Positions 1 through 11,034 of a DNA stretch of 64,000 bases are shown one piece after another (the first letter of the stretch is position 1; each line of letters starts with the position of its first letter). The notes beneath the pieces are model-generated. The model was not told where the DNA came from, made no database searches, and saw only the letters and a list, made by a program, of their open reading frames with translations. The position numbers and the translations under genes were made by a program. The stretch covers positions 7,496,501 through 7,560,500 of the forward strand of contig JAPTOF010000006.1 of the NCBI GenBank assembly GCA_028554755.1, in the 5' to 3' direction. The DNA is from Cordia subcordata (taxonomy: Eukaryota > Streptophyta > Magnoliopsida > Boraginales > Cordiaceae).

Positions 1-379
1 CATTGAGTATAATGCGTCGTATTTGGTGTCTTTTAGAATATGAACCAGACCTAGATAGACTAAGATATAACTTATAGAATAATTGGTGAAGCCTTTAGCT
101 TCTATGAACCAAGAATTCAAGTTAAGATTCTTATCTATCATATTATACCCCACAATTTGTTGTTCATCACTGTTTTGCGCTAATAGGCCATGTGTGTGTC
201 TGGTTATTAATGAGTGCTCTAGAAATTTTGCCATAAATTTCATAGGAGCGGCCCCACTGCACACTCATATAGGTCAATTCATCAAGTGTATTCTGTAATT
301 AATACACCACTTATAAAGGATATAGATTTGATTAAGAGTATAGCTCAATCTCACTTTATTTGCAGTTCTGCACTATTCA
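1..379. other. no gene seen
   Basis: No supported gene. The stretch lies downstream (on the minus strand) of a copia RNase H remnant and may be the decayed 3' untranslated or LTR part of that element, but I cannot recognise an LTR end, a polypurine tract or a target-site duplication here. Confidence 0.4.
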
Positions 380-541
380 CACCACAGGAGGGATAAAATT
401 TTAATAGCATATAATATATCAACAAATGACTTGTTTTTACCCATATGAACCTAATTCATGGGATCGCCAATCACATAGGTTGGGTTACCATCATTTTTAA
501 TATCTCAAATTGGCAGTAGTCCCATTCTCCTCGATGTTTCA

Positions 542-913
542 CTAATTAGTTTTTTCCCAAAAAGATTTAGTCAAAGGATCAGCCAAATTCATCTCTGACT
601 TCATATAATCTATGGAAATAATTTCATCTCTAAGCAGCTGCTTTATCACATTATGTCTCAAACGTATATGTCTATTTTTCCTATTAAAGGTTTTGTTTTT
701 TGCAATAGCTATTACAGATTGGCAATCACAATGCAAAGACACAGAAGATGTTAGTTTTATTCTCAATGGAATACTTGCCAAGAAATTTCTCAGCCACTTG
801 GCCTCATTACCAGCCAACTCTGCTGCCACAAACTCAGATTTCATAGTTGACCTTGCAATTATGGTTTGTTTGGCTGATTTCCAAGATATTGCACCCTCAC
901 CAAGGGTGAACAC
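542..913 (-). pseudogene. copia RNase H fragment
   Basis: A 123-residue reading frame has the signatures of the copia RNase H C-terminal part: a segment reading [17 protein letters not shown] near the start, EAKWLRNFL in the middle, a DCQS motif, [13 protein letters not shown] and NLADPLTKS at the end. In an intact element this domain removes RNA from the RNA/DNA hybrid. The upstream portion that joins it to the RT (913-976) is out of frame or stopped, so it cannot be translated as part of one polyprotein. The call rests on motif order and similarity; no function is expected. Confidence 0.85.
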
Positions 914-975
914 ATAGCCATTAGTGGATTTTGTCTCATCTGAATTAGAGATCTAGTTAGCATCACTGTATCCTT

Positions 976-1930
976 CTAATATAGTGAGAAATCCACTATA
1001 TTTAATACCAAGTTCATGCTAACTCTAAAAAATTTCAATACTCTTATTAATGCATTCCAATGATCATGATTTGGATTATGAGTATACCTACTCAATCTAC
1101 ACACAGCATAAGCTATATCAAGTCTAGTAAAGTTCATTAAATGCATTAGACTCCCAATTATTTGAGCATATGTATTTTGAGAGACAGCATCTCTTTTATT
1201 CTTTGTCAATTGGTTATTAGCATCATAAGGAGTGCTCACAGATACCACATTAAAATTATTAAACCTTTTAAGAACTTTCTCCACATAATGCCCTTGATTT
1301 AACATTATACCACTATCATTTCATACGATTTTTATGTCTAAGATGACACTAGCCTCTCCCATGTCTTTCATATCAAAATTAGAAGACAAAAAACTTTTAG
1401 TTCTTTGTATTATATTAAGGCTAGAACCAAAGATAAGCATGTCATCCACATAAAGGCATATAATCACACAATCACCATTATCAAATTTTGTATAAACACA
1501 TTTATCTCCCTCAACAAATAAAAAGCCATCACACAATAAAACTTGATCAAATTTCTCATGTCACTATTTAGGTGCTTGCTTTAGACCATATAACGACTTT
1601 AATAGTTTACAAAGTTTATTTTCTTGTTCGACAACCACACAACCGTCAGGTTGCTCCATGTAAATTTTCTTCTTCTAAGTCACTATTTAAAAACGTAGTT
1701 TTAACATTTATTTGATGGATAAAAAGATTTTAAATAAAAGCCAAAGCAATTAAAATTCAAATAGAGAACATTCTAGTTACAGAAGTATATGTATCAAAAT
1801 AATCAATATTTTGTTTTTGAGTAAAGCCTTTTCTAACAAGTCTAGCTTTATATCTATCAATAGAACCATCAGGATTTAATTTCCTCTTAAAAATCTATTT
1901 GCAACCAATAGGTTTAGCTCCTGGAGGTAA
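976..1930 (-). pseudogene. copia reverse transcriptase, broken
   Basis: Pieces of a copia reverse transcriptase lie in more than one frame. Near 1890-1780 the minus strand reads [16 protein letters not shown] followed by a [18 protein letters not shown] stretch, the usual N-terminal RT block. At 1536-1321 is the catalytic palm with YVDDMLIFG, which carries the two metal-binding aspartates. At 1305-976 is the C-terminal block with GSLMHLMNFTRLDIAYAV. In-frame stops (for example near 1895, 1745 and 1565) and a frame change near 1320 separate the blocks. Decayed retrotransposon sequence, transcribed right to left. Confidence 0.85.
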
Positions 1931-1979
1931 ATCCACTAATTTCCAGTGTTATTTCATAATATTGAATCTATTTCAATTT

Positions 1980-2349
1980 TTATGACTTCTTTCCAAAATG
2001 GTGCACTAGAAGAAGAAATCGCATCAAAAAAAGTTAGAGGATCATCCTCTACAAGAAAAGTATAAAAGTCGTTACCAAAAGAATTTTCTTTTCTTGGTCT
2101 CATGCTCCTTCTCAAATTATCATTTTCAAAATCATTTTAAATAATAGGTGCACGAGAAACATTATTAGTTTTCAAAGGAAAGATGTTCTCAAAGAATTCA
2201 GTATTTTTTATTTCAACAATAGTATTGCATTCAATTACATCACTTTTGATTTCAAGAAATCTATAAGCAGTACTATTGTTAGCATACCCAATCAATATGC
2301 AATAAGATATTTTAGATCCTATCTTTCTTTTCTTAGGATCAGGTAACAT
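1980..2349 (-). pseudogene. copia integrase C-terminal/linker piece
   Basis: The frame ending at 2137 reads KRKIGSKISYCILIGYANNS and AYRFLEIKSDVIE, matching the region after the copia integrase core that precedes the RT (typical form: K-D-P-R-...-C-x-F-L-G-Y, then a Y-R-h-hhh pattern). The integrase catalytic core itself is absent because homology to the element stops near 2378. Low-complexity linker follows to about 1980. Confidence 0.7.
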
Positions 2350-2398
2350 AACCTTAACATAACCTTAACTATTGTTAGCATTACCAAAATTTATTATG

Positions 2399-2520
2399 TA
2401 TTACCAAAGACCTAGTGATTAAGTAATATGTCTCTTAAGTGTAAGTAGGTTTAGGGATTAATTCCCACTAGTTAAATGTTGTAATTAGTCTTTGGCCTCC
2501 TTTGAAGTAAAAAAAAAAAA
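2399..2520 (+). mobile_element. tRNA-derived SINE with A-tail
   Basis: It begins TATTACCAAAGACCTAGTG, has a box-A-like TAGTGATTAAGT (2413-2424) and a box-B-like GGATTAATTCCC about 30 bp later, then a body and an A-tail ending at 2520. A flanking duplication TTTATTATG (2390-2398) / TTCATCATG (2521-2529) brackets it; in the right copy the flanks agree better. A related copy is at 42431-42556, and another in reverse orientation at 59385-59510. Confidence 0.7.
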
Positions 2521-3084
2521 TTCATCATGTAGTCATCTTTTTTGAGAAATTATGGTATTTTTGTAAACCAGATCAAGAGAAAAGGATGACTATACATTCC
2601 ATAAAAAATAAAATAAATAAATAAATAAACCCACCCCAAAGACAATGCAAAAACACCGCGGATTTGTGGAAACAAACATCACACACGCACATGCCCATTA
2701 ATACACAAAAGCTCTTATATACGCACAAACACAGAATACCGCTCCAACATGCACATATTGGCCTTGGTGTTGTCGATTGTAATTGGGGATTTAAAATGAC
2801 TGTTGGGGTTTCAATGGCAATTGGGGATTTAAGACTAGGGTTCTTGAAGGGGTGGCAAGGGTAGTGTTGTTTGCCCTTTTCTTTTTCTGAATACTTCTCA
2901 AAAGAAAAGGACAAATTGAGGGACTTCTTTGTCTCAATGTTAAAAAGTTAAGGATCTTAAAATCTTATTCTCCATAAACAATGCAGAAAAAACTTTTTTC
3001 AATACTAAAGCTTAAAACTAGAAGAGTTTGATACTTATCGATAAAAAAAAAAAAAAAAAAAGTCTGATACTTAAAACCCATTGT

Positions 3085-3330
3085 TCACCCATTCAAAAAC
3101 ATTAAAATTGTGTACGTGCAATGCTCAAAAGTAATCACACTTGCATGGGGGGAGCGTGTTAATATAATAAATACATACATTGTCGGATTTAAAAACATTA
3201 AAATTATATATACATGCGCAAGGCTCAAAACTAATCACGGTATGTGAGAGGCCGTGTTAATTAATATAATAAATAAATGCATCAATATTCTTAAGCTTAT
3301 AGATGAAGTAAAATTTGGACATTATTTTCT
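3085..3330 (+). repeat. TRIM-like repeat, diverged, two units
   Basis: Two successive units resemble the internal region, purine tract and LTR start of the short LTR-type repeat seen better at 37608-37815: a purine-rich run followed by CGTGTTAAT at 3158-3173 and again at 3244-3266, then AATAAATAAATG and TTAAGCTTATAGATGAAGT. Heavily diverged. Confidence 0.5.
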
Positions 3331-4252
3331 GGATTTCAATAATTTTTAAGAATTATATGTATAATATATTTACTTGTTGTATATGCTTAGGACTCTTGTA
3401 ATACTTATTGTATATAACACTGTAAACTAGCGTAACACATATAGAATCAATATAGAAAAACCTTTTTCTCAACACTCTTTTAGAAGCCCATGTCTCATTC
3501 TTCTTTACAAGGAATGTTACGCCTGGAGTCCGACAACCAAAGTATGTAAATTGGACTAACATTATAGGCGTTGTGAGATTTCATTTATTAAATTATAGAA
3601 CTTTTAGTAGAGTTTTTGAGTAAAAATGTTATTCAATAAAGTTTGATTGTTTGGAGCATACTTGTTAGGGACAGTGTTTCCTTCATAGCTCTCAGCTTTA
3701 AAGGTATTAGTTTTAAGTTCAATGTGACTTGAGAATAGTCTAATTAGTCTCAAGTTCAATGCGGCTTGAGGATAGCCTAACTCAAAGGGAAAAAATGTAT
3801 TGATTTCTAGGTCTTGTATTTTAAGAGTTAAACTTTAGCTATTTTTAGGGTAACAATGTTGGACTAGTACTTTTAAAAATATTAACTAGGGTTTTTGAGG
3901 AACAAAGAAGAAAATTAATTTTTAACAAAATGTAAAAACAGTTTCTCAAAAGACTTCTTTAAAAGTTTTAATTTGGAACTTTTGTTTTTTAAAAGTTTTT
4001 TTTAGCTTTAACTTTTTAAAACTCTTTTGAAATGGGTCAAGTAAGTTAACTTAAACTTTTATTTAACAGAAAACCCTTTTAGATGTCTGAAAACTAAGCC
4101 AAATAGACTCATAGTTATAAGCAATAATTGTTAGGCATCGAATTAATTAGCAGGAGTCCAACCACACAGTGCATGCATGTACCTGACCAAATGGGAGCTG
4201 CTGCAGATATAAACGTGCAACACATTGCTAGAAATATATACATGATGATTAT

Positions 4253-4260
4253 TATAAATA
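4253..4260 (+). promoter_or_regulatory. TATA box copy in duplicated block
   Basis: TATAAATA matching the candidate TPS TATA box at 44523-44530. In this copy no TPS exons lie downstream, so if it is a promoter it is orphaned. Confidence 0.35.
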
Positions 4261-4634
4261 CCTCAACGATGTTGAATGGGTCGAAATCTTATCCAATACT
4301 TCGAACAGAAAGATAAAATAACATAAAAGAAGAACAAATTAATCCTGCACAAAGTCCGTGCCCCTTTGTACCCATCCCAACTTTTGACAGCTTCGAATAA
4401 CAACGTTGAACATCTCGCAAAGACCAGAGTTGTTCGTCTTGCATGTAGAGCCACAAACGATGTGTGGAGCAACACCAAAAACTTACTGCAATCTCCGACT
4501 CCTCAAAGCAGCACTTTTGCTACGATGCCAATGTGGGTCGCATGGTACAATTTTTGGTTATGCTTTCAAACGTAACGTAAATTTTAGTTATGCCGATTTT
4601 AATTACGCTTTTACAAAGCATAAATAAATAATAT

Positions 4635-4781
4635 TGGTGAAAGGGACGCTTCTGCATAAGTATAAAGATAGGTGGTTTGGTTGAAGTAAGGAAGAACCAA
4701 TACACTATCCACATACCTACCAACCTTTGATCACTTGTATTCCTCGTGAACATTTCTTACGGTCATCAATTGTAATCTTAA
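4635..4781. repeat. dispersed repeat B, left half
   Basis: Matches 57231-57380 (GAAAGGGACGCTT..., TTTGATCACT..., TTGTAATCTTAA). The match is interrupted exactly at 4781/4782 by the Helitron and resumes at 17801. Confidence 0.8.
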
Positions 4782-4808
4782 CTAGTATAGAACCCGTGCA
4801 ATGCACGG
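4782..4808 (-). other. Helitron 3' terminus with hairpin
   Basis: On the minus strand a perfect 7-bp stem, CCGTGCA-T-TGCACGG (4808-4794), is followed 12 nt later by the terminal CTAG. This is the standard Helitron 3' terminator, CTRR preceded by a GC-rich hairpin 10-12 nt upstream. Confidence 0.95.
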
Positions 4809-5110
4809 AGTTCATAAATTATTAAAAGTCGTTGCTTTCATTTGGGAGAGTATAATTTAAGTATACAATATTATTTATATAGTAAAAAAATGATGAAGAA
4901 ATGGAAATATTGTAGAAGAAAGTGAATATAAAATACATTATTTAAGTGAATGAGAGAAGTCGATCATTAGTGAGGGAATGCAATGTATATACAATACACA
5001 AATATGTCACCAAATAGTTATATTGTATCAGAAAAGTTAAATTGTAATGATTGGAAAGAAATTTTACATAATAATTAAGTATAAACAACAATAGATATAT
5101 TGAACAATTT

Positions 5111-6772
5111 TCAATTTAAATTTTGAAATACCTCATGGTAAACAATATTTTCTGTTTTTTCTAAAGGAAGGTCGTCATTATCATGTATCAAGATTTTTAA
5201 TCCTTGTTTGCTGGTAACTCGTGAAAGTGCAACGTATAGTTGACCATGTGTGAAAACAGGTCTTGGTAAATATAATCCCAGATGTTGAAGTGATTGTCCT
5301 TGGCTTTTGTTAATTGTCATCGCAAAAGATACTACCAAAGGAAAGTGCCGTCGTTGCATTTTGAAAGGAAGCCTTGAATCGGTTGGTGATAGTAGCATAC
5401 GTGGGATACACACTGATGTTCCCTTGTTGTCCCCTGCCAACAAAGTTGCTTGAATGACATGTCTTCCTAAATTAGTGACTTTTAACCGAGTGCCATTACA
5501 AAGACTAGTTGATTGGTCTAGATTTTGCAAAAGCATCACTGAAGCACCAATCTTCAATTTCAGTTCATGATTTGGCAGGCCTGATAATTTGACAGCATTT
5601 AATTTCAGTGGGAATTAAATCATTCTCCGTATGCATGCCTATATCTGAAGGGCATAAGTTGTCTGAACTATAGTAGGAATGTTCCTCTCCTGGTAGCAAT
5701 GACATTATGTATTCATTGATTTGATTAACTATCTCCAATGTAGGTGCTAGAATTGCCCTTTTTTCGAAGTATGATTCAGTACATAAATTTGATAGGATAT
5801 CTGGATAAGTGTTAGAGACAATTGCTTTAATTGGGTTCGAGTAATCCTTTATTAGAAATTTTTCATGGATTCGTACAATTGGATCATCATCTAAAGATAG
5901 AACTATGCTCCCATTGCCAATAGCCAGTACCCATTCAGCAAATTCTTTTATCGTTCTAGCTTCAAAGTCTGACGAAGCAGATTTGAGACGCATGTTCTCT
6001 GTTAGTTTTAGGATTTGGCAACTTTCCCATAAGTGAGAAGAATTAATTGCTGCATTAACAACATCAGATCTACCGCCAAGTGGCATAACAGGTAATATTT
6101 GTCTGAAGTCTCCACCAAGAGCAATCGTTTTTCCACCAAAAGGCAAGTTGACACTATTGGGATTTGAAAATCTAAGAATACCTCGAAGTGTCCTGTCTAC
6201 AGCATCAAAGCAATATCGATGTGTCATTGGTGCCTCATCCCATATTATAAGACTTGTCTGTTCAATCAATTTTGCTAAAGGAGTACCTTGTTGAATATTA
6301 CACGTTGAATCCCCTGATATGCACAATGGAATTCCAAACCTTGAATGTGCAGTACGGCCTTTTGGGAGTAAAGTTGTTGCAACACCACTTGATGCAACAT
6401 TAATCACTATTAGGCCTTTATCATGTAATGTTGCTGTTAAAGTTCGCCATACGTGTGTTTTTCCTGTTCCCCCGTAGCCATACACAAAAAATAGACCTCC
6501 TGAGTTCGATGATACATCATGCATAATAGTGTGAAAATTTTGTCTTTGGTCTTCATTTAAAGTCTTCCTCAGCTGTTCAGATTCAATTGCCAGTGCATCT
6601 CGGTCATAACTGAGCTTTTCCACAATGAACTTGTTCAAATAATCAGAGTAATTCACTTGCAATGGTATCGGTAATGGTGGGTAGTCATGCAGGCTGCGAC
6701 CACTTGTGTTTAAGAGCTTTTCAATTTCCATTAATGCTAGATTTGTTAATTGATCTTGATTTAGCTATAGAT
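5111..6772 (-). pseudogene. RepHel helicase domain (PIF1-like)
   Basis: Superfamily 1B helicase half of RepHel. In order: NEDQRQNFHTIM (Q-like motif), Walker A GYGGTGKT, IINVASSGVATTLL-type motif Ia region, Walker B SLIIWDEAPM, GGDFRQILPV (motif III), LTENMRL (motif IV), then, in another frame, GASVMLLQNLD, VSFAMTINKSQGQSL (motif V region) and HGQLYVALSRV (motif VI). ATP-driven strand unwinding during rolling-circle transposition is the known role. The upstream exon boundary is an AG acceptor at 6773-6774; a TAG stop follows within three codons. A one-base-type frameshift near 5608 separates the C-terminal 148-residue block (5557-5111). Confidence 0.92.
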
Positions 6773-7038
6773 CTGGCACAGGAAGGAAACACTATAAATA
6801 AATGGTAAAAACAACATACTTGAAAGTATTAGGTATATTTATAAAATCAAGTTGAATTTTGCTTTTATATAATTTAAATTGTTATTGTTGTCATATTATG
6901 AAATGCATTATGTTTTGTGATTTGTTTGTTCAAATAATTAAATTATATGAAATAGGAAAAAGTTTAATAAAATGATAGAATAACCTTTTCAAATTATATG
7001 TCTAATGCAAGAACACTTAAGTATTAACTATAATATAC
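6773..7038 (-). other. intron in RepHel
   Basis: The exon ending TTCAACGCTCCAG is followed by GTATATTATAG (donor at 7038-7037); the acceptor TGTGCCAG ends at 6773. Removing it joins the FNAP end of the Rep exon to the start of the helicase exon, as in other plant RepHel genes. Confidence 0.75.
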
Positions 7039-8440
7039 CTGGAGCGTTGAACGTACGACGTTGCATATGTAGAAGACCTTCAATAAGAAATTGAAGCGAA
7101 TTTTCCCAAACATATTTAGGTCGAGGGAGTGAGTTGGAAACCAATAATGCAACAAACATACATCTTAATTCATGTCCAGTTGCCCATGCTGACGCTTCAA
7201 GTATGCCTTCAATATATTCTCTGTCATCGTCTAGCAAGCCCATAGCATAGCAAGCTTCTTTATAAGACGAATATGTTATGCCATTGACTGTTCTAATATC
7301 TTCATAAGAGGTACATCCTTTCAGTTTGTTCAGGAGAATTCGTAAAAAATAAACATCACCAGTAACAAGCGAAACATAAGGCAGACGACCAATTGAAATC
7401 CCTTTTTGCCTTGGTTGCCATTGTTGATTATCCGATTTCCATACATATCTAGTAGGAAACTCAGTATAGCTCAAACTTCTTGCTTCAGGATGAGTAAGAT
7501 TATACTTCATCCAAGCAGTGAACTTTGTCTCCTCATTCTTTGGATTTTGAAGAACGGTGTCAATTGATTGATCATCTTCAAATAAAATGTATTGGTCGTG
7601 TGGTAGATGAAATGTTAGACATTCAACAGCTGGGTTATGGTAATGGATCTTGAAAGCAAACAATCGCCATGCTGCCTCACACGGTGAGATATATCGACAG
7701 TCATAGTGTGACTTTGTTTCATCAGCATCGCCAAATACTATTGTTGCTGAGGCTCGATCTGGCCCTTTGTGCACATACTTAAATAAGTATTTAACAACTT
7801 TTGTTTTGTTGCATGCTTCAACATTTAGATGTGCTTGGTACTTGATGAGTAATCGAGGATTGTATGGCACTACATAGTTATTATCTAGCTGAACTCCAGA
7901 TTTTGTAATACTTCGACCATCATTTCTTCTTCGATAAATTGGATATCCCTCTTCGTCGACGGTTGTTCGCTCAGTGAATGTTTTTCAGAAAATACCTAGT
8001 GCAATGTCCATCCTTCATGCATAGTGCATTGGCTTTGATAGTTCCACATGGGCCATGAATCATGAAACGTTCAACAGCATTATATAGTTTAGGAAGCAAC
8101 TCTTTATCTGGAATTTCTGCAGAAATAATTCTGTCAATGTCAACGGCGGTAGGAAACTTTTCCTCAGGGTTGAGAAATAGCAAGATATGTGCATGTGGAA
8201 GGCCTCTCTTCTGGAATTCTATAATATAAACAACTGTGAAATTGAAAGATAAATGTTGTATCTTCTTGCATCGTTATTACGATTAGCAATTAAACGTAGG
8301 TGAATATTTGAATTTCCTTCAATTGCAAATCGATCTCATGCCATACAAAATGTTTTTGCATATGGGTTGTGCTCATTAAGCATCTGTTGTAGAGAAGATA
8401 TAATGCATGGGTCAAGTTCACTTGCATTTCCATCACCCCT
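7039..8440 (-). pseudogene. RepHel Rep (HUH) region
   Basis: Contains EFQKRGLPHAHILLFL (about 8220-8180), the Helitron Rep metal-binding motif in which H-A-H takes the HUH position, and downstream YNPRLLIKYQAHLNVE and VVKYLFKYVHKGPDRA (about 7865-7735), the block holding the paired tyrosines that cleave the DNA ends. The frame changes near 7980 between these blocks. Upstream, the exon beginning GDGNASELDPCIISS (acceptor near 8441) runs to ARRYNI and then jumps to VVYIIEFQKRG: the intervening 150-300 residues usual in this family are missing. A TGA near 8340 replaces the codon before DRFAIEG. Confidence 0.88.
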
Positions 8441-8537
8441 AGAAAAAATGCATTGTCAGTGCCTTTGTAGAGTGCTATTGAAATGCATAAAAATTTCTAA
8501 TAATGTAATGTAACATTATTGTTGTTTCTAGCATACC
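8441..8537 (-). other. intron in RepHel, N-terminal Rep
   Basis: Exon ...RLNAI ends at AATGCTATAAG followed by GTATGCTAG; the acceptor TTTTTTCTAG precedes GGTGATGGAAATGCAAG. Splicing joins two blocks that are contiguous in related RepHel proteins. Confidence 0.65.
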
Positions 8538-9097
8538 TTATAGCATTTAGACGATTTGATATCTCATTGATAGTGTCATAGATATATAACTGTGCAAATT
8601 TAGGAGGTTTTCTGCTATTTGGTAGAAGGCTACCTATTCTATGATAGTTTTGGCCATGTAACTTGAAAACATACGGTCCACCCGATCTCTGTACACTCTT
8701 GTCAATTTTTCCACCCATAGAACATCATATTGTACGCTCTAATGTTGTCTATGAAATGTTGATTGTAAGTTCCTTCATGTGAATATAATACCTGACAGAG
8801 CTTCTCAAGTGGTTGTTGTAAAAGAGGCAAAATAACTTTTCCTTCTGAGCAGCAAAGAGAAAACTTCGGGTTGCAAAATTTTCAATCCTTGCGAGTTCTT
8901 TCGTTGTACCACATTAGAGCATGACAATGTTCACATGTATAAATTGGGTCACCGGGGTCAATATACTCTATGATTAAAGACACAACATAATGCAATTTAG
9001 ATGAATATATTTGATCTTTTTGGTTTGTATCTAAATGCATTATGCATGTAAGATACATAAGGCATAGTGTAAGATCGTTATTGAATAGAATAAACAA
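8497..9097 (-). pseudogene. RepHel N-terminal conserved exons
   Basis: Two blocks typical of the region ahead of the Rep domain. Near 8960-8890 the frame reads YIDPGDPIYTCEHCHALMWY, a CxxC-containing segment that opens the conserved part of plant RepHel. Near 8860-8760 another frame gives LCCSEGKVILPLL, then FIDNIRAYNMMF. At 8690-8540 comes GPYVFKLHGQNYHRIGSLLP and KFAQLYIYDTINEISNRLNA. The blocks lie in different frames, with a break near 8720-8700 and another near 8882, so this portion too is interrupted. Confidence 0.85.
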
Positions 9098-9119
9098 AGA
9101 GAAAGTTGTTATAAGAGGG

Positions 9120-11034
9120 CTTACTATCAGAGGATGTTACATCCATGAAGTTTGTCATTTCAGCTAAAATTGAGAAAAGGCAAATATAGCAATAAGTAAC
9201 TAAGATACACCATATTATACTATTAAATAAGTTTCTTAGCTGATTAATTTAGTAAATCCACATGATACGTACCAGTGGAATTCTGTTGAGATGCTATATT
9301 TCGCATTCTCTTTCTTGGACACTTTTCTCCTGTTTGTTTGCTACATGCTATAGAGGCAAAGTAAGGTCGTATTAGAGCACATGAGAAATAAGTGTTTATT
9401 AGAATTTTTTTTTAAAAAAATAGTTAAAGGATTTGAATTGAATGTATGTTGTATTTGCATGGAAAATAGAGCTAGTTTAGTTCAAGGATAGATAATTATC
9501 ATATTTGAATAAACAATAGCTTGAAATACAACACTTTTTAACTATAGTACATTAGGAAATGAAGTTAAAATAGAAGTGCATACCTCATTTTTTTGGTGCA
9601 TGTTCTTGAACTGATGGTAAATTACTCCTTAATACAGCTTTAATCGGATGTAAAAATAAAGTGAACAAAAAGTTACATTAGTTTTATAAGGATTCAAAGT
9701 CAAAAAGTTACTAAATGTAGATATCAATATAGTGCATCAACTAATAATTAATGGTATAAGAACTTTTTTCGTGAAGCAGAGATTGATATAATTTACACAA
9801 CAATATTGGTATATTTAAAAATAAGACAATAAATTTTAAGTGAGGCCTATTTATAGTACCTGTCTTTTTGTTTAAAGTTTCTTCAGGAAATGCAGGGGAA
9901 AGTTGATTTGTTGCAATTGCTTGAGCATCATAGGCATTTTCTGAAGCATGCTGAGTAAGTCTTAATTGTGGGTTCAGCAATAACTGTGACATGATATTAT
10001 TTTCTAGACTTTTGGTGCAAAATAGTTGGTTACGCGTATAAAGCCGAGGAGTTTTTTTTTTTGCAATTGAATTTGTACAATAGCCTTTGATATTAGTTTT
10101 TTCTTGTCGAAGTAAGTTAGTAAAAGTAGCATTATAGTAATTTTCATTAGGCTGGCTTACAACGTTACTTACAATTCTCGAAGCATTAAGATTGGAGGTG
10201 AATTGCAAATTGCTCTGCAGAGTAGACTGTTGATTGGGAAGTTGTTTCTGGTAGGGCAATGCAGTGAGATGTTCCATGTCTTGGTTGCAAGAATCAAGCT
10301 TATTGTTGTCAATATTCTCCTTGTCTTCAGACCTGCTGAGAGTGATATATTTGGAGCTGCATACTTTCTTCAGTATTTGATTGCTCGTAATAGAAGATGA
10401 GTTGTAACAAAAAGGTGTTGCCTGTGGAGTAAACATACAATGTAAGGCATAAACTATAAGAAAAGGGATAGAAGTTTTACTCAAACTATATCATAAATGC
10501 ATTCTAACTTGATAAATATCATAAGTGAAAGAAGCATGTTTGAATACATAGAAGTATATTGCATAAGATAAAACATAAGCTAATATTTCAATGGCCTACT
10601 TGCTTCTTAGCTTGTAGAATTTGTCTCTGTGCATAGTGAGAATTTTTTGACAATGTTGTAGATAAAGAGCTGATATATATTTGGTTGTTTGGATTAGAAT
10701 ATGTAGAACTTGTCCTAGCATTTTCTTATCAATATTTTCTGTACTATAAGAGCCTACCAAAGAATTAGTTGATGATAAGTACACGTGTCATATCAGTGGT
10801 GCAACATGAATTTAAGTCGTGCCTATAGGAAACATTACAAATATGATATAGGCTTATTCTTGTAAAATTGGTAAGAAACTGCATGTTAGCTAATCATTTC
10901 TACTTAATATGTGCAAGTGGTAAGGCAAATAGAGTTGAAGGTACTATCTGTCAAATAAGGATACTTACTTTTTTCTAGAAATGCATTTTGACTTGAACGT
11001 TGCCATTTGTTTTCTCTGCAGTCCTTTTGCAATT
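9120..11034 (-). pseudogene. RepHel 5' exons, low similarity
   Basis: Upstream of the conserved block are several short open pieces separated by AT-rich intron-like sequence: about 11034-10972 (an ATG-led piece ending in a strong donor AAAAAGTAAGTATCC), about 10780-10596, about 10484-9862 (a 200-residue Asn/Gln/Ser-rich stretch), about 9380-9285 with a basic KCPRKRMRN segment, and about 9170-9130. Plant RepHel proteins have a long poorly conserved N-terminus split by small introns, which this fits. Exact exon choice is uncertain. Confidence 0.5.

Larger units (their letters stand above)
380..2378 (-). mobile_element. Ty1/copia retrotransposon remnant
   Basis: Minus-strand fragments follow the copia order when read right to left: integrase C-terminal/linker (about 2349-1980), reverse transcriptase (about 1930-976) and RNase H (913-542). 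No gag, protease, integrase core or LTR pair is seen, so it is a truncated 3' half. Its right edge coincides with the start of the duplicated TPS 5' block near 2379. Confidence 0.8.
2379..4632. repeat. left copy of a ~2.3 kb duplicated block
   Basis: This block matches 42411-44907 in the same orientation and order: SINE, a region with GCACATATTGGCCTTGGTG, TRIM-like repeats, the ATTAGCAGGA stretch, a TATAAATA box and the AACAACGTTGAACATC stretch. The right copy has about 210 bp (near 44250-44455) that the left copy lacks. In the right copy the block runs into the terpene synthase exons; here it stops in TAAATAATATT and a different repeat begins. No intact gene is seen in it. Confidence 0.85.
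5111..11034 (-). pseudogene. Helitron RepHel (HUH Rep / PIF1-type helicase), broken
   Basis: Rolling-circle transposase-helicase with introns. N-terminal exons lie between 11034 and 8882, the Rep part between 8718 and 7039, and the helicase between 6772 and 5111. Lesions seen: a stop near 8340 inside the Rep part, an apparent internal deletion at about 8235-8260 that joins the stretch after ARRYNI to VVYIIEFQKRG and removes much of the usual Rep N-terminal domain, a frameshift near 7980, an in-frame TAG near 6764, and a frameshift near 5608. The HUH-type motif, the tyrosine motif and the helicase motifs remain recognisable in pieces. Not translatable as one protein. Confidence 0.9.

Noticed and set aside
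612..917. 101-residue plus-strand frame
   Set aside because: Antisense shadow of the copia RNase H fragment.
4253..4575. second TPS gene start in the left duplicate
   Set aside because: The frame is changed by a one-base difference and no TPS exon follows.
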